Source of the DNA: Parus major
Lineage: Eukaryota > Chordata > Aves > Passeriformes > Paridae
Assembly (NCBI RefSeq): GCF_001522545.3
Contig: NC_031774.1
Location: 19,186,749-19,250,748 of the forward strand
Direction: 5' to 3'
Length of the DNA stretch: 64,000 bases
Shown here: piece after piece, positions 1 through 12,800 of the stretch
How the letters are laid out: every line of letters begins with the position of its first letter
Position numbering within the stretch: the stretch's first letter is position 1
Position numbers and translations under genes: made by a program
The notes under the pieces: model-generated
The model's input: the letters and a program-made list of their open reading frames with translations, nothing else
Databases searched by the model: none
Told to the model about the DNA's origin: nothing

Positions 1-3000
1 TCTGGAAATCCTTGGCTACACTGACTCTCCAGCAATGTGCAAGTCACGCTCCCTTGAGGCAATCGCTGTTACTAATTTATCTCCAGTTGCATGGGTAGTA
101 ATTATTCTCCTTGTGGATATTAATCTCTTGTCCTATTGCAACAGAAATTCTACCTTGAACATCACTGTGACTTGTTCATTCTGAACAAAATCTTCTGTAC
201 CACCTTCTTCTTTATGCTTATATTCTGCATAAAATCTCTATTTCAGTTGGACAGAGGTTAAGTTTTGTCTCCTGCCCAAAACCACATGTCTGCTGAATTG
301 TAGAAGAAAAGTATGAAAAGATCAGTGAGTCTTCTGAGAAAGGTTGTTTCCTGGTGTAGTACTGGGGTCTGGTAAATAACATCTTATAGCAACTGCCTTT
401 GAGAAGAATGAGTAAACCACTGCCAGTTGTTCATATCAGCTTCATATCATGCAGTCTTGTGGTTTTCCATTTATTTGGTACTACGCAGAAAAGGAATTTT
501 AAAATATGGCATAGACTATTGTGTTTTCAGATGAACAGCACAGAGACATTTTATTGAGGTTTTGGAAGAGCTTGACAGCATTTTTTGTCTTTCATAATAC
601 CTTGTAAACTACTAGGAAATGCTTAAGTCACTTAAATCACAGAAGAACTCTGGTGTTAATTAGAAGTGTTTTCTCCCAACTCGACAGAGAGTACTGATCC
701 ATGATTCCCACAACAGATTTAGCAAAAGGCTGCATTCATCTGCATTGAAATAAACTTTGAAAATGTACTTCTGCTCCAGAAGAAAGTAATTCTAATAGAT
801 GGGCAGAAAAGGCAGAAGGTTGAAAAGGTTTTTGGAGCTCTTGTGAGAGTGAGGAGCCAGAGAAGTTGCAGCATTGCAAGATTGAGTGGGAGCTGAAGTC
901 CTAGAGGGTGGTGAAAGAGCTGAGGCATTAAATGAACACTTTACAGGCAAGAATACTGGGAGATGTGCCAGCTGAAACTGGTTGTTGTATCCACTATCAT
1001 GGCTGACTTCAGAGCTAGTGAGGCACAGATATTGAATAAATTAAGAGAAGTTGAAATCAACAAATCATCCATGCCATGTGCAACCTGGAGGCTTTAAAAG
1101 GGGAATGGGATAGTACACAGCCCAGGTAGGGTGGCCTTCACTCAGTGCTACAAGTGTTGACTTCTCCAATAATAGAGAAAACTGCTACAGACCAAATACC
1201 ATAAAATCTTAATTACAACCTTGTAATTACAGGAAGTCCCTGCCAAGTCAAAGCTGACATTTATTTTCCCTTAGTAGAGGATCTCATTTATATATTTAGC
1301 TCATATATGTATTTGCATACTTAGTTCTACTGACAGGAAATATGCCTTTCTATATTCCCATACATTTTAAGGTTTAAATGAGTCTTTCAGTAGCAAAGCA
1401 TCAGAGGTGCTTATAGCAGGCTTTGTTACACATGCCATATGATACATGTTGAGTCAGCCTTGTCATTATTAGTTTATGGAAGGAGAAAAGGAACAAAACA
1501 GTAGGGAAGTGACTCTCCTGTTCTCTTGTGTTTTCTTCTTTTTTTGTTTTACTTTTTCATTTGTGATGAAGGAGAGAAATCCAGGAAACAGTCTCAGAAG
1601 TCTACCTGCCATCTCCTTGGAAGGAAAGTTACAATTCTTAGGAATGATTCTTGTCATCTTTGGCACTTAACACATATATTTTTCCCAAGGAAAAGACCTT
1701 TGTGCTTCCTGGGTTCCACTAAGCAGAAACAACAGGTGCTCAAGTGCAGCTGGTCATGGTGGACTGGCACATCCATCTTCTTCTTATTTTTCCATTTTAG
1801 CAGGCTGCATTCACTAAAAAACGAAACCATCCTTCATTTAAATGTCTAAAATATAACAAGATGTCTGCCAAGAGGGTTGTATTTTAAGACATCTTGAGAG
1901 ATCACTTCCCTTGCTGATTTAACTGATGAAAGAAGAGAACAGATGAAAATGTAGCTAGACAGATGAAAATGTATAACTAGCAAATGATGGCTGAAATATA
2001 AGTACAGTGGGAATTGGGTTTTTGTGTAATGCAAAGGAAGGCAATGGAAAGTGCCACCATATCCAGCAGAGATTTACTTATCGCTCCAAGTGGCCACAGT
2101 GCAGCTCACCACACACATTCTTTCTACTCAGATGGGTGTTAATCCTGTAGTCTTTATTTACAGTCAAGGGATCACTCTTGTGAATATGAGCTGCAAAATC
2201 AGGTCTGTAATGATTTCTGCTTCAGGTGCAAGCTCATAGATGTGACTGAAAGATCTTTTTCATTTGTTTAGGTTGTTACATAAAAATGAGCAGATATTTT
2301 TCACACACGTATAGGTATAGGTCATCACTGAACATCTTTGGTAAAATAGCTGCTGCTTATTTAACTTCAACCACATAGCTCCTTTTAGGACAAACATCTA
2401 TGATAAAGTACAAGACCAGTTTGGAGCCAAAATCTTCTATAAAAGCACCAGAGATACCATGCTAAAATTTGAACAAAGCATTTTCCATTTGAAATGCTTA
2501 AAATTTATTGCCTAAAATTTAAACTCTCCTATTTTAAAAACCTTCTAGTGAAATGTAAGCTTGCATTTTTCATCAGGAAGCACTTATTTCCAGCCCATGT
2601 AGAAATTTCCACAGGAGACATGTTTTCAGAAGAATGTTCTTCTTTTCCAAAAATATTTTTGTCAACATATTTTCACAGTTCTAGTAATGTAAAACATGTG
2701 AGTGCTATTCTGAAACATTTCTGTTTTCCTTAACTTTGCAAATTTGGGGGAGAAAAACTCTCAAGTAAAAGCAGATATATGTGCGTGTTTATATGTATAG
2801 TTATTTACAGCTGGTATTTTCTCTGATTATGCTGGCTTGTCCTTAGTGAATCATTCTTAACTGTTCTCTGGGGGGAAATAAGATAAAAATGCAAGATTGA
2901 CACAAGAGGAGAAGTTTAGTCCATTGTCTTTTCTTATCTCCTGTCATTTTCCCAAAGCATATTCATTTTTTAGCTAGACATACAAACCAAAAGAGGACAG

Positions 3001-6000
3001 AAAAGATCCATATATATAGATCCATTTATATAAAGCTTGGACATTCATAATCTTAAGACCTATTGACATTATAATACATCTGCTGTACTTTGTATTATAT
3101 AAGCCAGTATTAGCAAGACAAACTCTGCTCTAAATAATTTGGACATCTTGGTTAAAGATATAATTAAAAAAGTTACTGACATCATATGCAATATTTGCAT
3201 GAGGTAAAGATTCTTGGATTAGATCAAGCAAGGGTTTTTAATATATTTTTTAAATTTACTGCAATTTTCTTACAATTTAATTAGAAATTTATCTGTGCAC
3301 TTCATATGCCTAGGGCTATTAATTTAGAAAAATTTGAGGCCATTCTATTCCTACTCAAAAGAGAATAATGAGTAATATTAAAAAGAAAATCCTTTTAACA
3401 GAGGGCAAAACTTGTCCATGCCTTACTTTTCCAAAGTCTGTCTAAGCTTTCCAATTTACTGTCCTGACAATTCAGCCTGTTTTTTTTTTCTTCCATGGGA
3501 TAAACAAACAAACAAATAAAAAATCCCTTAAGACGATTGTTTTGCTTGACTCATTATTAAGTGGAATTATTCTTGAAGCTTCATTTTATTTTTCCCCTGC
3601 CCTTTATTCTTGTTTTGGAAGAGGAGCAGTTTTGAAAAGAACAGACTGATCCTGGGTGGGCTGTATCAGTCCAACACCATCTTCTAATGCTTTAGCCTTC
3701 AAATGCATCCCCTAAAATGGTATCAGTGCTGAATATCTCTGTACAGCAGCATTTAGCAATAAAAATCCATCACATAGAATTTCTATGGACAGAATGTGAT
3801 TTCATCCAGAAGGAATTATGCTAGCCTCTAATCTGATTTGCTCCCTGGATTTAAAGAAATTTCACATGTAGAGAGTAACTCTATCCATTTATAATACTGC
3901 CAAAGAAGAGCAGCCTTTTTCTGCTCTCATCTCTCATTTGACTCTAGGCTCAGCTGCTGAATCCTATAAGTCTGTAAAATGCCACCTGCCTGGTTCTTTA
4001 CTGCCCACTTCCCAGGAAAAGATTTCATACAATACAGGATTTAACTCATAAACTGTCTTGACAAATTCAAAAAGAAAGACAATAGCTTTTCCATCTATCT
4101 CCATAAAAGATATGACCTTGTGAAGGCAGATGTAAAGGTTTTATCTATATAATTCTGGCATGAAGAATATTTTAGATGCACTATTGGCATGATAAATGCA
4201 TAATAATCTGCATTACTTGTAAAGAATAAGAATGAAGGCTTGTATTTTCAGCACTAGCCTGGTATATGTTGTCTCATTATAATTGTTTATTAGAAATGTG
4301 GCAGGCTCTGTAGGTCTCAGTAGAGGTGGCAGTGTTGAACAAGCACAAATTAATGGGTAGTCTATATCCAAAAAGATCTTATTGCCTACATCAGAAAGGC
4401 TCAGAATGGGGAAGGAGGATTATCATCATCATTTTAAAGACAAAGCAAGCTGCGACTGTGAGGGGTGTAATAGCTTGTCATGTTTTTGCACAGTGTGAAT
4501 GTCAGAGCCACACTCATGTCAGCACATTCCACTGCGCTGTGCATAAAAACTTTAAAACAAAATACCACATACTCTGGTTAGTTTCATATTTATGTATGTG
4601 TCTGTGAGAAAAAACAGTGGTTTACCAGAGTATGAAAAAAATGCAGCAGTAATATCACTTCAGTTTTAATATCTGCTATTGAAATGCACAACATATTTTC
4701 TTGGCTTCTTTTTTAGTTTCTGCTACTCTTAGCCTGCCTTTATGTTCTGGAAAACTAGAAACAATTGTTATATAGAAGTCCAGAATGGTGCATTCCCATG
4801 GGCAAGCAAATGACCCAAAGGGACAGGAGGCCTGCACAGATGAATAAGGAACTCCTGACAAGTGAGGTGGAAGCAGGGACAGAACACTTGGGATGAAGAT
4901 AGGGATATTGCCAGAGTATGTAAAAATGCAAGGAAGGCCAAGGTCTGTTTGAAATTAAATCTGGCTAGGAGGTTTTTTTATAACTATTTCACAGTGTCCA
5001 AAACCATTTTAAGCACCAAAAAGCACCAAATTAAAGAAAGAAATCTGGTGCAGAATCCCAAGCAAGACATAGAAGAAACTTTAAAGTCAGACAGCTAAAT
5101 AAACCCATCTTATACGTGTCAAACCATGCACAAGTACACTAATAATTTTTTTCTTGTACCTTTTTTTTCCTCTCACCCTGGCTGTAGGAAACTCATCCAA
5201 CCTCAAAGAATGTTATACCTAAAATCAAAATCCCCTTCCCAAAGATTATATTTTCTCGTCCTGAAAATTAGGTATATATTATATTCCTGGGCTAGGCAGA
5301 TTCACATCAAATCCTGACTATCACCTTGAAATAAAAGCTCTGGTTGATGGAGGGTTTGCTCAAAATAGTAATTTAGTGATAGCAAAATCTATCAGCGATG
5401 AATATTTTTTTTCAGTGTTGTCTTCTCCTACAATAATTTCAAGATCCATAACCTCAATTGCTCTCGGGATGTTGATAAAACAAGTGAGGGAATGGGCCTA
5501 TCCATTTATAAGATTTCTCAGGGATAAGAAGGAATGGCTTAGTTTTCCACAGAGCAGGAATCCACAGATAAGCCCCATCACTGTGGGCAAGCATGAACTG
5601 GTTCAAAGGCTGTCCAGCAGGTAAGGTGGAGGAGGTTATCTATGCACTGGTGAGGTAAAACTTATCTCTGGCACCACAAACAGCTGAATCCAGTACCTGA
5701 GACATACACAGGGTCATAAATCACTTTGGAAAAAATTTGCTTTGTCAGTTAAAAATTGATCATGTTGCCTGTTATTACTGTAGGCATCTTTTTGGGGCTA
5801 AATCATAGGAACCCTTCCTAATTCACTATGCTGTGAAATCAACCCATGAAGTCGAATGAATTTGACTGTGCCAAAGAGGCTGAAGTAAATGGGTGTTTTT
5901 GCTGTGAAGGACATGCAGAGTGCTTGTGTTACCCCTCCTCTGGCCTGAGCTGGGGAAGCCAAATCTGGGAGCAACAGTGTTTGCAGAAGTATTTGCCTGA

Positions 6001-6647
6001 CTGAGCTCTGTGGGGGCTCTCTCTCTCTAGATCCCATGATACAGCCCCTTTCTGAGAACCAAGAGAGATGATGCAATTGTTCCCTTACAGTGAAACGTTA
6101 ATTTAAGGCTAGAATAATCTAGCATAAAAAAAATAATAGTGAAGGGATTCTTACATACAGGTTGTCTTATATACAGCTGATCTTTCAGAATGTGTGGTGG
6201 GAGTTTGGTTTTCTTCACTTTAAGCACAAAAATTAAATTTTTTTTTGGCAGCAAGCCATATGAAAGAAGCAAAATGCTAACTAATCACATTTAATGTTAA
6301 ATCAATGGCACAGTGCTATGAAAGCCTGAAGGAATAGAAATGTCTTTTCTTAGCATGCACAGTAATAGACTTTGGGGTCAAGAAATGATATATTACTGTA
6401 ATATCTGCTGCCTTTTAAACTGACACTTTTAATAAATGGCATATATTCCTCTTATAATTTCTTTATTAGTAACACAAATTTCCCCATCTGTGATTATCAT
6501 CATGGATGGCAGATGAAAAATTCCCCTCTGCCAATGAACATGCCAGTTGAGCTACACCAGGGAGGCACAGGACTTGCCATGCACATACAGAACTCAGCCC
6601 CAGTGGCTCCTTTACTGTAATACAGCAGCAATTATCAGCCTCTTTAC
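1..6647. other. AT-rich non-coding stretch
   Basis: I see no gene here. All open frames are short and lack family motifs, codon bias or convincing splice sites. The stretch holds only short homopolymer runs (a T run near 3480 followed by a short CAAA run) and a 15-base direct repeat with 20-base spacing near 1939-1973. A donor-like CAG/GTAAGG occurs near 5620 after a short open frame, but the matching acceptor is weak. Intergenic or deep-intron sequence is the simplest reading. Confidence 0.6.
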
Positions 6648-6871
6648 TTGACAGGTGGCCTCTAACCTTTCCAGGCTGCTTTCAGCAGGGTATCGGATAT
6701 CACAAATGAGGGAATACATCAAAATTAGGTGACCATTTACTTTCAGCATGTATTTGGCATAGTTCTGAGGGTAGGCAATAGACCTTATCCCACAAGCAAT
6801 TTCCTTCCCATCTTGATTGAAGGAAATGGATGGCTTAGCTGCAAGCTCTGTTGAATTCCCTACCACCATCT
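6648..6871 (-). other. Candidate internal exon (unidentified)
   Basis: On the minus strand an open frame runs through 224 bases. It is bounded upstream by a good acceptor (a pyrimidine-leaning tract ending in CTGCAG) and downstream by a donor reading CAA/GTAAAG. In the surrounding 93-codon frame the product would include a GNSTELAAKPSISFNQDGKE segment and four cysteines. I do not recognise a family. About twenty chance frames of this length are expected in a window this size, and acceptor/donor pairs are common, so this is weak evidence. Alternative: chance open frame in non-coding DNA. Confidence 0.13.
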
Positions 6872-9800
6872 CTGCAGATATGTAAATGAACATTAGCTGC
6901 AGAATATCAGATTATGGAAATACCTAAAGAACATTACTGCTTGAGGAAGAGGAAAAAAATTGTCTCTTGCTGGCAAGATATTTTCTCTTTGAAGGAAACA
7001 CTTGAATGACATGAAGTTGAAGCTAAAATATAAACTAAATACAAAAAGTTGAGGGAGAGGTAATTATTAAAATTATTTGGATTAGATGGAGAAATTCAAA
7101 GCCTGTTTCAACAGACAGATTCAAAGCCTGTTTCTTATGCCTGCATAAAGAAATAGGTGAATTCATTGTCAGGCAGTGACTTTTAGTGAATTACCACAAA
7201 AGAAATTGTAATTTTTACAAGCAGAGCATGAACAGACAGGAATTCAAATGACCATAAAGAATTCATTGCTGTATCAGTGAGCATCTAGTAGCATCTCAAA
7301 GGGTGATTCACATCTTATTGCCCAAGGACTGCAGGGGCTTTTATCAGTGGTCTAAAGAAGGGTTGCTCATGCTGCTTCCTGAGCTGCCTTGGGATGTTCT
7401 GAGACCTCTTTCCAGGTGGGTGTATGGCTTCTACTCCCAGAACATGGGAGCATCTCAGGTGAATCAGGGCATCTCCAAAGCCTTACTGACACCCCTGCTT
7501 GAACTGAACGTGAAAGAGCATCTCTCAAATGTTAGAAACCTTTAGAAGCTAATGGAAGACCTAATGTTTCATAGTAAATACCTGCAGATCATTTACTGCT
7601 CTATCATGATGCACGGTGGCAGCCGATTCACAAAAAGCAGCAATAGCTAGTTTGAAAAATTTTCCATTACTTTCTGAAGTTAGATTTTTTTCTCCCAGTG
7701 TTATCCAATAGCTCAGTCTAGAAAAGGCCATCCATTTGTTTTTGCATGCATGCATATCTCAAAATTATTCTTCCTTCATCTAGATATGGTACTTTATTCC
7801 TGAAATACTATTTTTTTTTCTTTTCAACACCACATTTCATTTAACATGAATAATCCAAAGATGATATAAAAGCTCCAAAAAGAAAGGGTTGACAGGACAT
7901 AGCCAATAAATCTTACTCAATGTTTCTGTATTTGGGTTCAAAATGCTGCTGACAAGTAGCTAGAGTGTTAACATGGAAAAGCTAGAAGACAACAACCTGG
8001 ATCACTGTTCCAAACTGTGTATAAATTCTGATAGACTCTGCCAAGGAGACAAGTCTATACAAAGACATCTGTGTGTTTTAATAGGGATCATGATTCTCAC
8101 ACACACAAGTCTTTGCAGAAATAAATAAAAGAAGAATTATCTTCCTATTCCCCACTGGAATCCCATCTGGCACTACTAATCGACCAATTACCTTCGACAG
8201 CTAATGAATGAAATGATAAAGAAACTGTGCCAAAGGATTATATTTCTGGTTACTAATCTTGAACAGGATAAGTGTCAACTACAGCTTCTGCCTGTGGAAA
8301 CAAAGTATTTTCTGGATAAATGTCATTTAATCACTTTTCTGACTGCAAGGAAATAGGTTTCAAAGAAATTTTAGATTCTAATGGTCTGTCTGATTTGTAT
8401 TCTTGTTTAGATTCTGCTCCTGTTCTGATTTGCCACTCTCTCTCGTCTGCTAATCAACCTCTTTGTGGTCTGAGTCTCTCCATACTGATGGTATATGCTC
8501 TCATAACATTAATTCACAAAGCCAGCACGTTTCTAAATTCAGATTTTCTCATTTCAAATGTTATGACGCACTCAGGAAATGAACCCACAGACACATTCAG
8601 GATTCCTATCTCTCAGAGATTTCTGTAAATTTTAGCACACTTTCTCTTGATATAATTCTTCTTGTTTTCCTGATTGTTCTAAATAAGCTGTGTTCACCTA
8701 TCATTTAAATCCTGTGATCTGTTCTGAAATCCCCCATAAAGATGGCTAAGTGTCATATTTGGCTATATACTGAAAAGGATTCTTATTTTAAATGATTCAT
8801 ATCATTATATTTGAGTTAGATACATGAAAATATTATGAAAATATTATGAGAAAGTTATTATAAAATGCTATTTGTCCAACTTGAAAGCAGTCTCAAAAAA
8901 GATTTAATTTAACTGTGAAATAAGTATCCAGTTCATAATTTCTCATAACCAGAGGTTTTGAAAAGTTTTTCTGTTTCTGTGGGGTCTTTTGCAAGCTTGG
9001 TTGTATTTAATTTTTTATTTTTTTTTTTTTAGTGCAAAATGTGTTAATACTTTTGAAAAGAAAATATTTGGTCTTTTTTTCCTCTCCCTCTTTCAGTTAA
9101 TCTGATTTAGGCATATGAACAGCCAAAAACCTGCTCAGTTTAATCCAACAGAATAACACTAGTGGTTGAATGACCCCAGCCTTTGGGTTTCTGTCAGCCC
9201 ACTTGGGTCCTAAGCACCTAAAGTGGAGAGGAAGCAGCACAGGATTAGAAGCAACATTAATGATAAACTGAGAAATGCTTCTTGCGTTTGTGTTTTCTGC
9301 CATTTCTCTACCAGAAAAGCCCAGGTGATGCTGGGCTTCTTTCTGTCTGAGCTTGGGCCAATATGTCCCTGTGATCAGCCAACACATTGGCAGTTTGCTA
9401 ATTTTCTGGGCCATCCCATATTTTGTAACCTGAATAAGACCCCACTCAGTTACTTGTCTCATTAAAGCTCCTCTGGAAGATGGATGCAAACCATCTTCTG
9501 AAGATGAATCCCATTGTGTCACTGAAATTAGGTATCAATTCCCAATACTTTCAGACTTTTCCCATAGGATTTATTCTGGAAGGAGATGTGAGAGGGCAGA
9601 GAAGAAGAAAGAAGAAGAAATTACCTTCTCCTGAGCAAGTTTTGAATTCTTTGCCATGGAGAGGTAGTTCACTGTAACAGACCTTTCAGCAGAAGGAATA
9701 TATTTATATGTATAGTTCTTCTCTTCAAAACATGTTATAAAATTAGAATCCATGATAGAATTTAACTTGACTCTGGAAAGAATGTAAAATATAAATGCAG

Positions 9801-12800
9801 ATTATTATAGAGCAAAGAATTTAAGTCTGAGTGGCATAAATGGAGATTAGTGAACAGCACAGTACAGCATTTCTTCTTGCAGAGGTTTCTTACATCTTAT
9901 CTATCAATTATGCTGAATAGCAATAAGACCTGCTTGAATTAAAACATTACTAGAGGTTAGTGTATTCTTGTCTTATTATGTAGTGGTAAATATTAATTAA
10001 AAATTTGTATGTTACTCACCTGGGTGGAAGTCCCCAGTCACAGCCTGACAAAATCTTTCCTGGTGGAATATCTCAGGACTCTCTATGAACCCATTGAAGA
10101 AAAATGACACACAACTGAGTAGCTTATTTCCATCCAGGGCCAGGTACTGATAGCACATAAGCAGAGTGATATTTGATTAATATTCTAAGTCTGGAAATGA
10201 CTCTGTATTTCATCAGACTTGAATATGATAAGAAAAGAGGTTTGATTCTGAGTCACATTAAACTTAAAACTGAATGTACTCTTAATTTTTAGTTTGGAAA
10301 CTTTTAAAATCTCAGGTGAATATGGTGTGACAAACCGGGGCTCTCAGAATAAGAATTATAAAACTCATGCTTCTGTCTGAAACTATAGTTATATACAGTC
10401 TGCTTTAGACCAGAACACCACTTCAGGAGGCCCTTAACTCTTTTATTATGTACTGGAGAAACTTATATGCACATATATGTATGAATTCCAGCAAATTCCT
10501 ACAACATTTATTTTTCTATTGAGTGGCAATGGAGTGGAAAAGTCTTCATGACTTTAGCAAAGCTTTCAATTAAGCTGATAATAAATAAAAAATTGGTATT
10601 CAATGATTGTTTGAGCAGTCAAAATGCATCATAAATTTCTTTCTGGCATCATCTGTTCAGTGCTTATTGGTTACTAATCTCCAGAGATGGAAGAACTAAA
10701 TTATTTACTTGGTTTTCCAACTGAGAATATAAATGCATGGCATGAGCAGTGTAGAATATCTCGCATTTTTTCTGCTTTGCTGTGGATATAAAAGATCTTC
10801 TGGTGTGTCACAAGCTAAAAAATTATCTTTTTTATTCTGTAGAACCTTGCTTGCACAGGGCACAAGGAACAGACCATGTGTTAAGAGCTTATATGTACTG
10901 CAGATCTTAGCCTGCACGTAAGATCTGAAGGCACTGCAGACAGCCCAGAGGCATGGGAGCAAGTGAAACAAAACGTGGTGAAATGCTCCTCTCCCTCCTG
11001 CTGCTTTTCTAGCTCACCTGCAACACCAGGTCCAAAAGGTAAAGGTTAGAAATGCCAAGTATAAACATTGTATCATGGTTTTTCTTTGTTATACAGCTGA
11101 TCACTTTTCTATCTGAAAAGGAGTTTTCTTTCCCTCAATGCCTTGGCTTCAAGGAAAAGAAAAATGCCAATGTACAAACATGCTATTTCCTTTCCACAAA
11201 AGAAGTGGGGAGTATTATAACGATCAAGAAGAAAAAGGTTTTCAATAGAGATGCTGAAGGACTAGAAATCCAAACAGTGACCTCCAGCTCTGGTAGCAAA
11301 CTTTGGCTAGCATTCCATTGAACTGGAATACTGTGTGCTGAGTGCAGGGGCGCGTAAGATGAGGCAGAAAGGCTCCAAAAACCTAATGCAGATCTGAATT
11401 TCTTCATCTATCACAGATTGAACCAAAAGTGTCAGCATTTTTGCTTGAGCTAAAGCTTTAAAATTTTGCTGTTTTGGTCCATCTCTTCTTCTGGGTTTGA
11501 TCAATTATAACCCAATTTGATTAGGCTGATGGTTTTGACTTTACACTATATCATAAACACCTGGAAAGAGGGAGCTGAAAATTTATGAGAGAAGCCCTAA
11601 GAGCCCCTTACCTACAGTGACAAAATTGCCACCACCATAATTTCTATTAAGTGCTACAAAATTACAGTGTAACAGCTCTGAAATTACATGTGACATCTGC
11701 ATGAATACCAAATCACTTCATTGCATTCAGCCATATTGCAGAAAGCACTTACTGAATTTGTACTGATTACAACTCTTACAAATTAACTTACCAAGCAAAC
11801 GTACTTCCCAGTGTACATATATTATTTAAAGCTCTCAGTTTAATCAAAGGAAGGCAACTGAACAAATAATGCTCTTAACATGGAGTATCATATTTGAGAG
11901 AAGTACCCCGATATTTAAAACTCTTTTAAAGTGCTTGATTTTTAGAAAAGACTCTTTTTTCCTCTTTCTTTTTTAATTTTTGATTTAGTATGCCATGTCA
12001 TTCTTTCATCGAGTCTCTCTAGAAAAAAGAAGCCTAAAAAGGGAAAAGGTAAGAAAGAATATGATAAATGTTCATTACACGGAATTTTCTTTTTTGAAAT
12101 TACATTTCCTATAGTGCAAGCCAGATTTTATAGAGGTAGAAGTCACAAAGAAATAAGAAGATGGTAATGAGATAGAAGAATATTTGAAATATGGATGCAA
12201 ATCCCTACTACCTGCTGAGCAAAAATAGTCTGCAGAGACTGTCCTGAAAACTGAACTGCCATTAACATCTTGTAAGCACTAAATTTGCAGCAGAAGAATA
12301 TTGGAATGGTATGTCTGTGAAATGACAAAAGCCCCTGATTTATCTCTAAGAAGAATGTTTCAGCTACATCTACATAAATATTTTAACAGGAATTAAATTT
12401 TAGTTTTAGTCACACAATAAATCTCTTTATTGTACACATCTTCTTGTCCTAAATAAGTTGCCTATTGTGTTATGACCGTGAAGGTGGTTGTGCTCATTCC
12501 TTGTTCTGGCTTGATGAATAGTCTGAAAATGCAATGTATTGATGCACATATTTACACAGAAATCTTGCCACAGGCTGTTTAATTTTGTCTAGAGCATGTG
12601 TTAATTCAGATATAACTTATCCAATGACCATCAAGTGACTTCTATTTGGCTCCAACTCTGAACCTCTCAAGGATGCCCCAAAACAGAACAACAGTAAAAA
12701 ACAAAAGAAGGAAGTCTAGCAGAGGTATATTGACAGCTGTGTATTCACCAGCAGAGGAAAAATATCAGATCTTTACTGCTTATTTTCTTTTCAGTGCATT

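Noticed and set aside
5550..5622. Possible small plus-strand exon ending at CAG/GTAAGG
   Set aside because: The donor is good but the acceptor is weak, and the exon would be only about 70 bases with no recognisable protein.
9097..9522. Minus-strand 141-codon frame
   Set aside because: About one frame of this length is expected by chance in 64 kb of AT-rich DNA. No domain, weak splice signals and no promoter.
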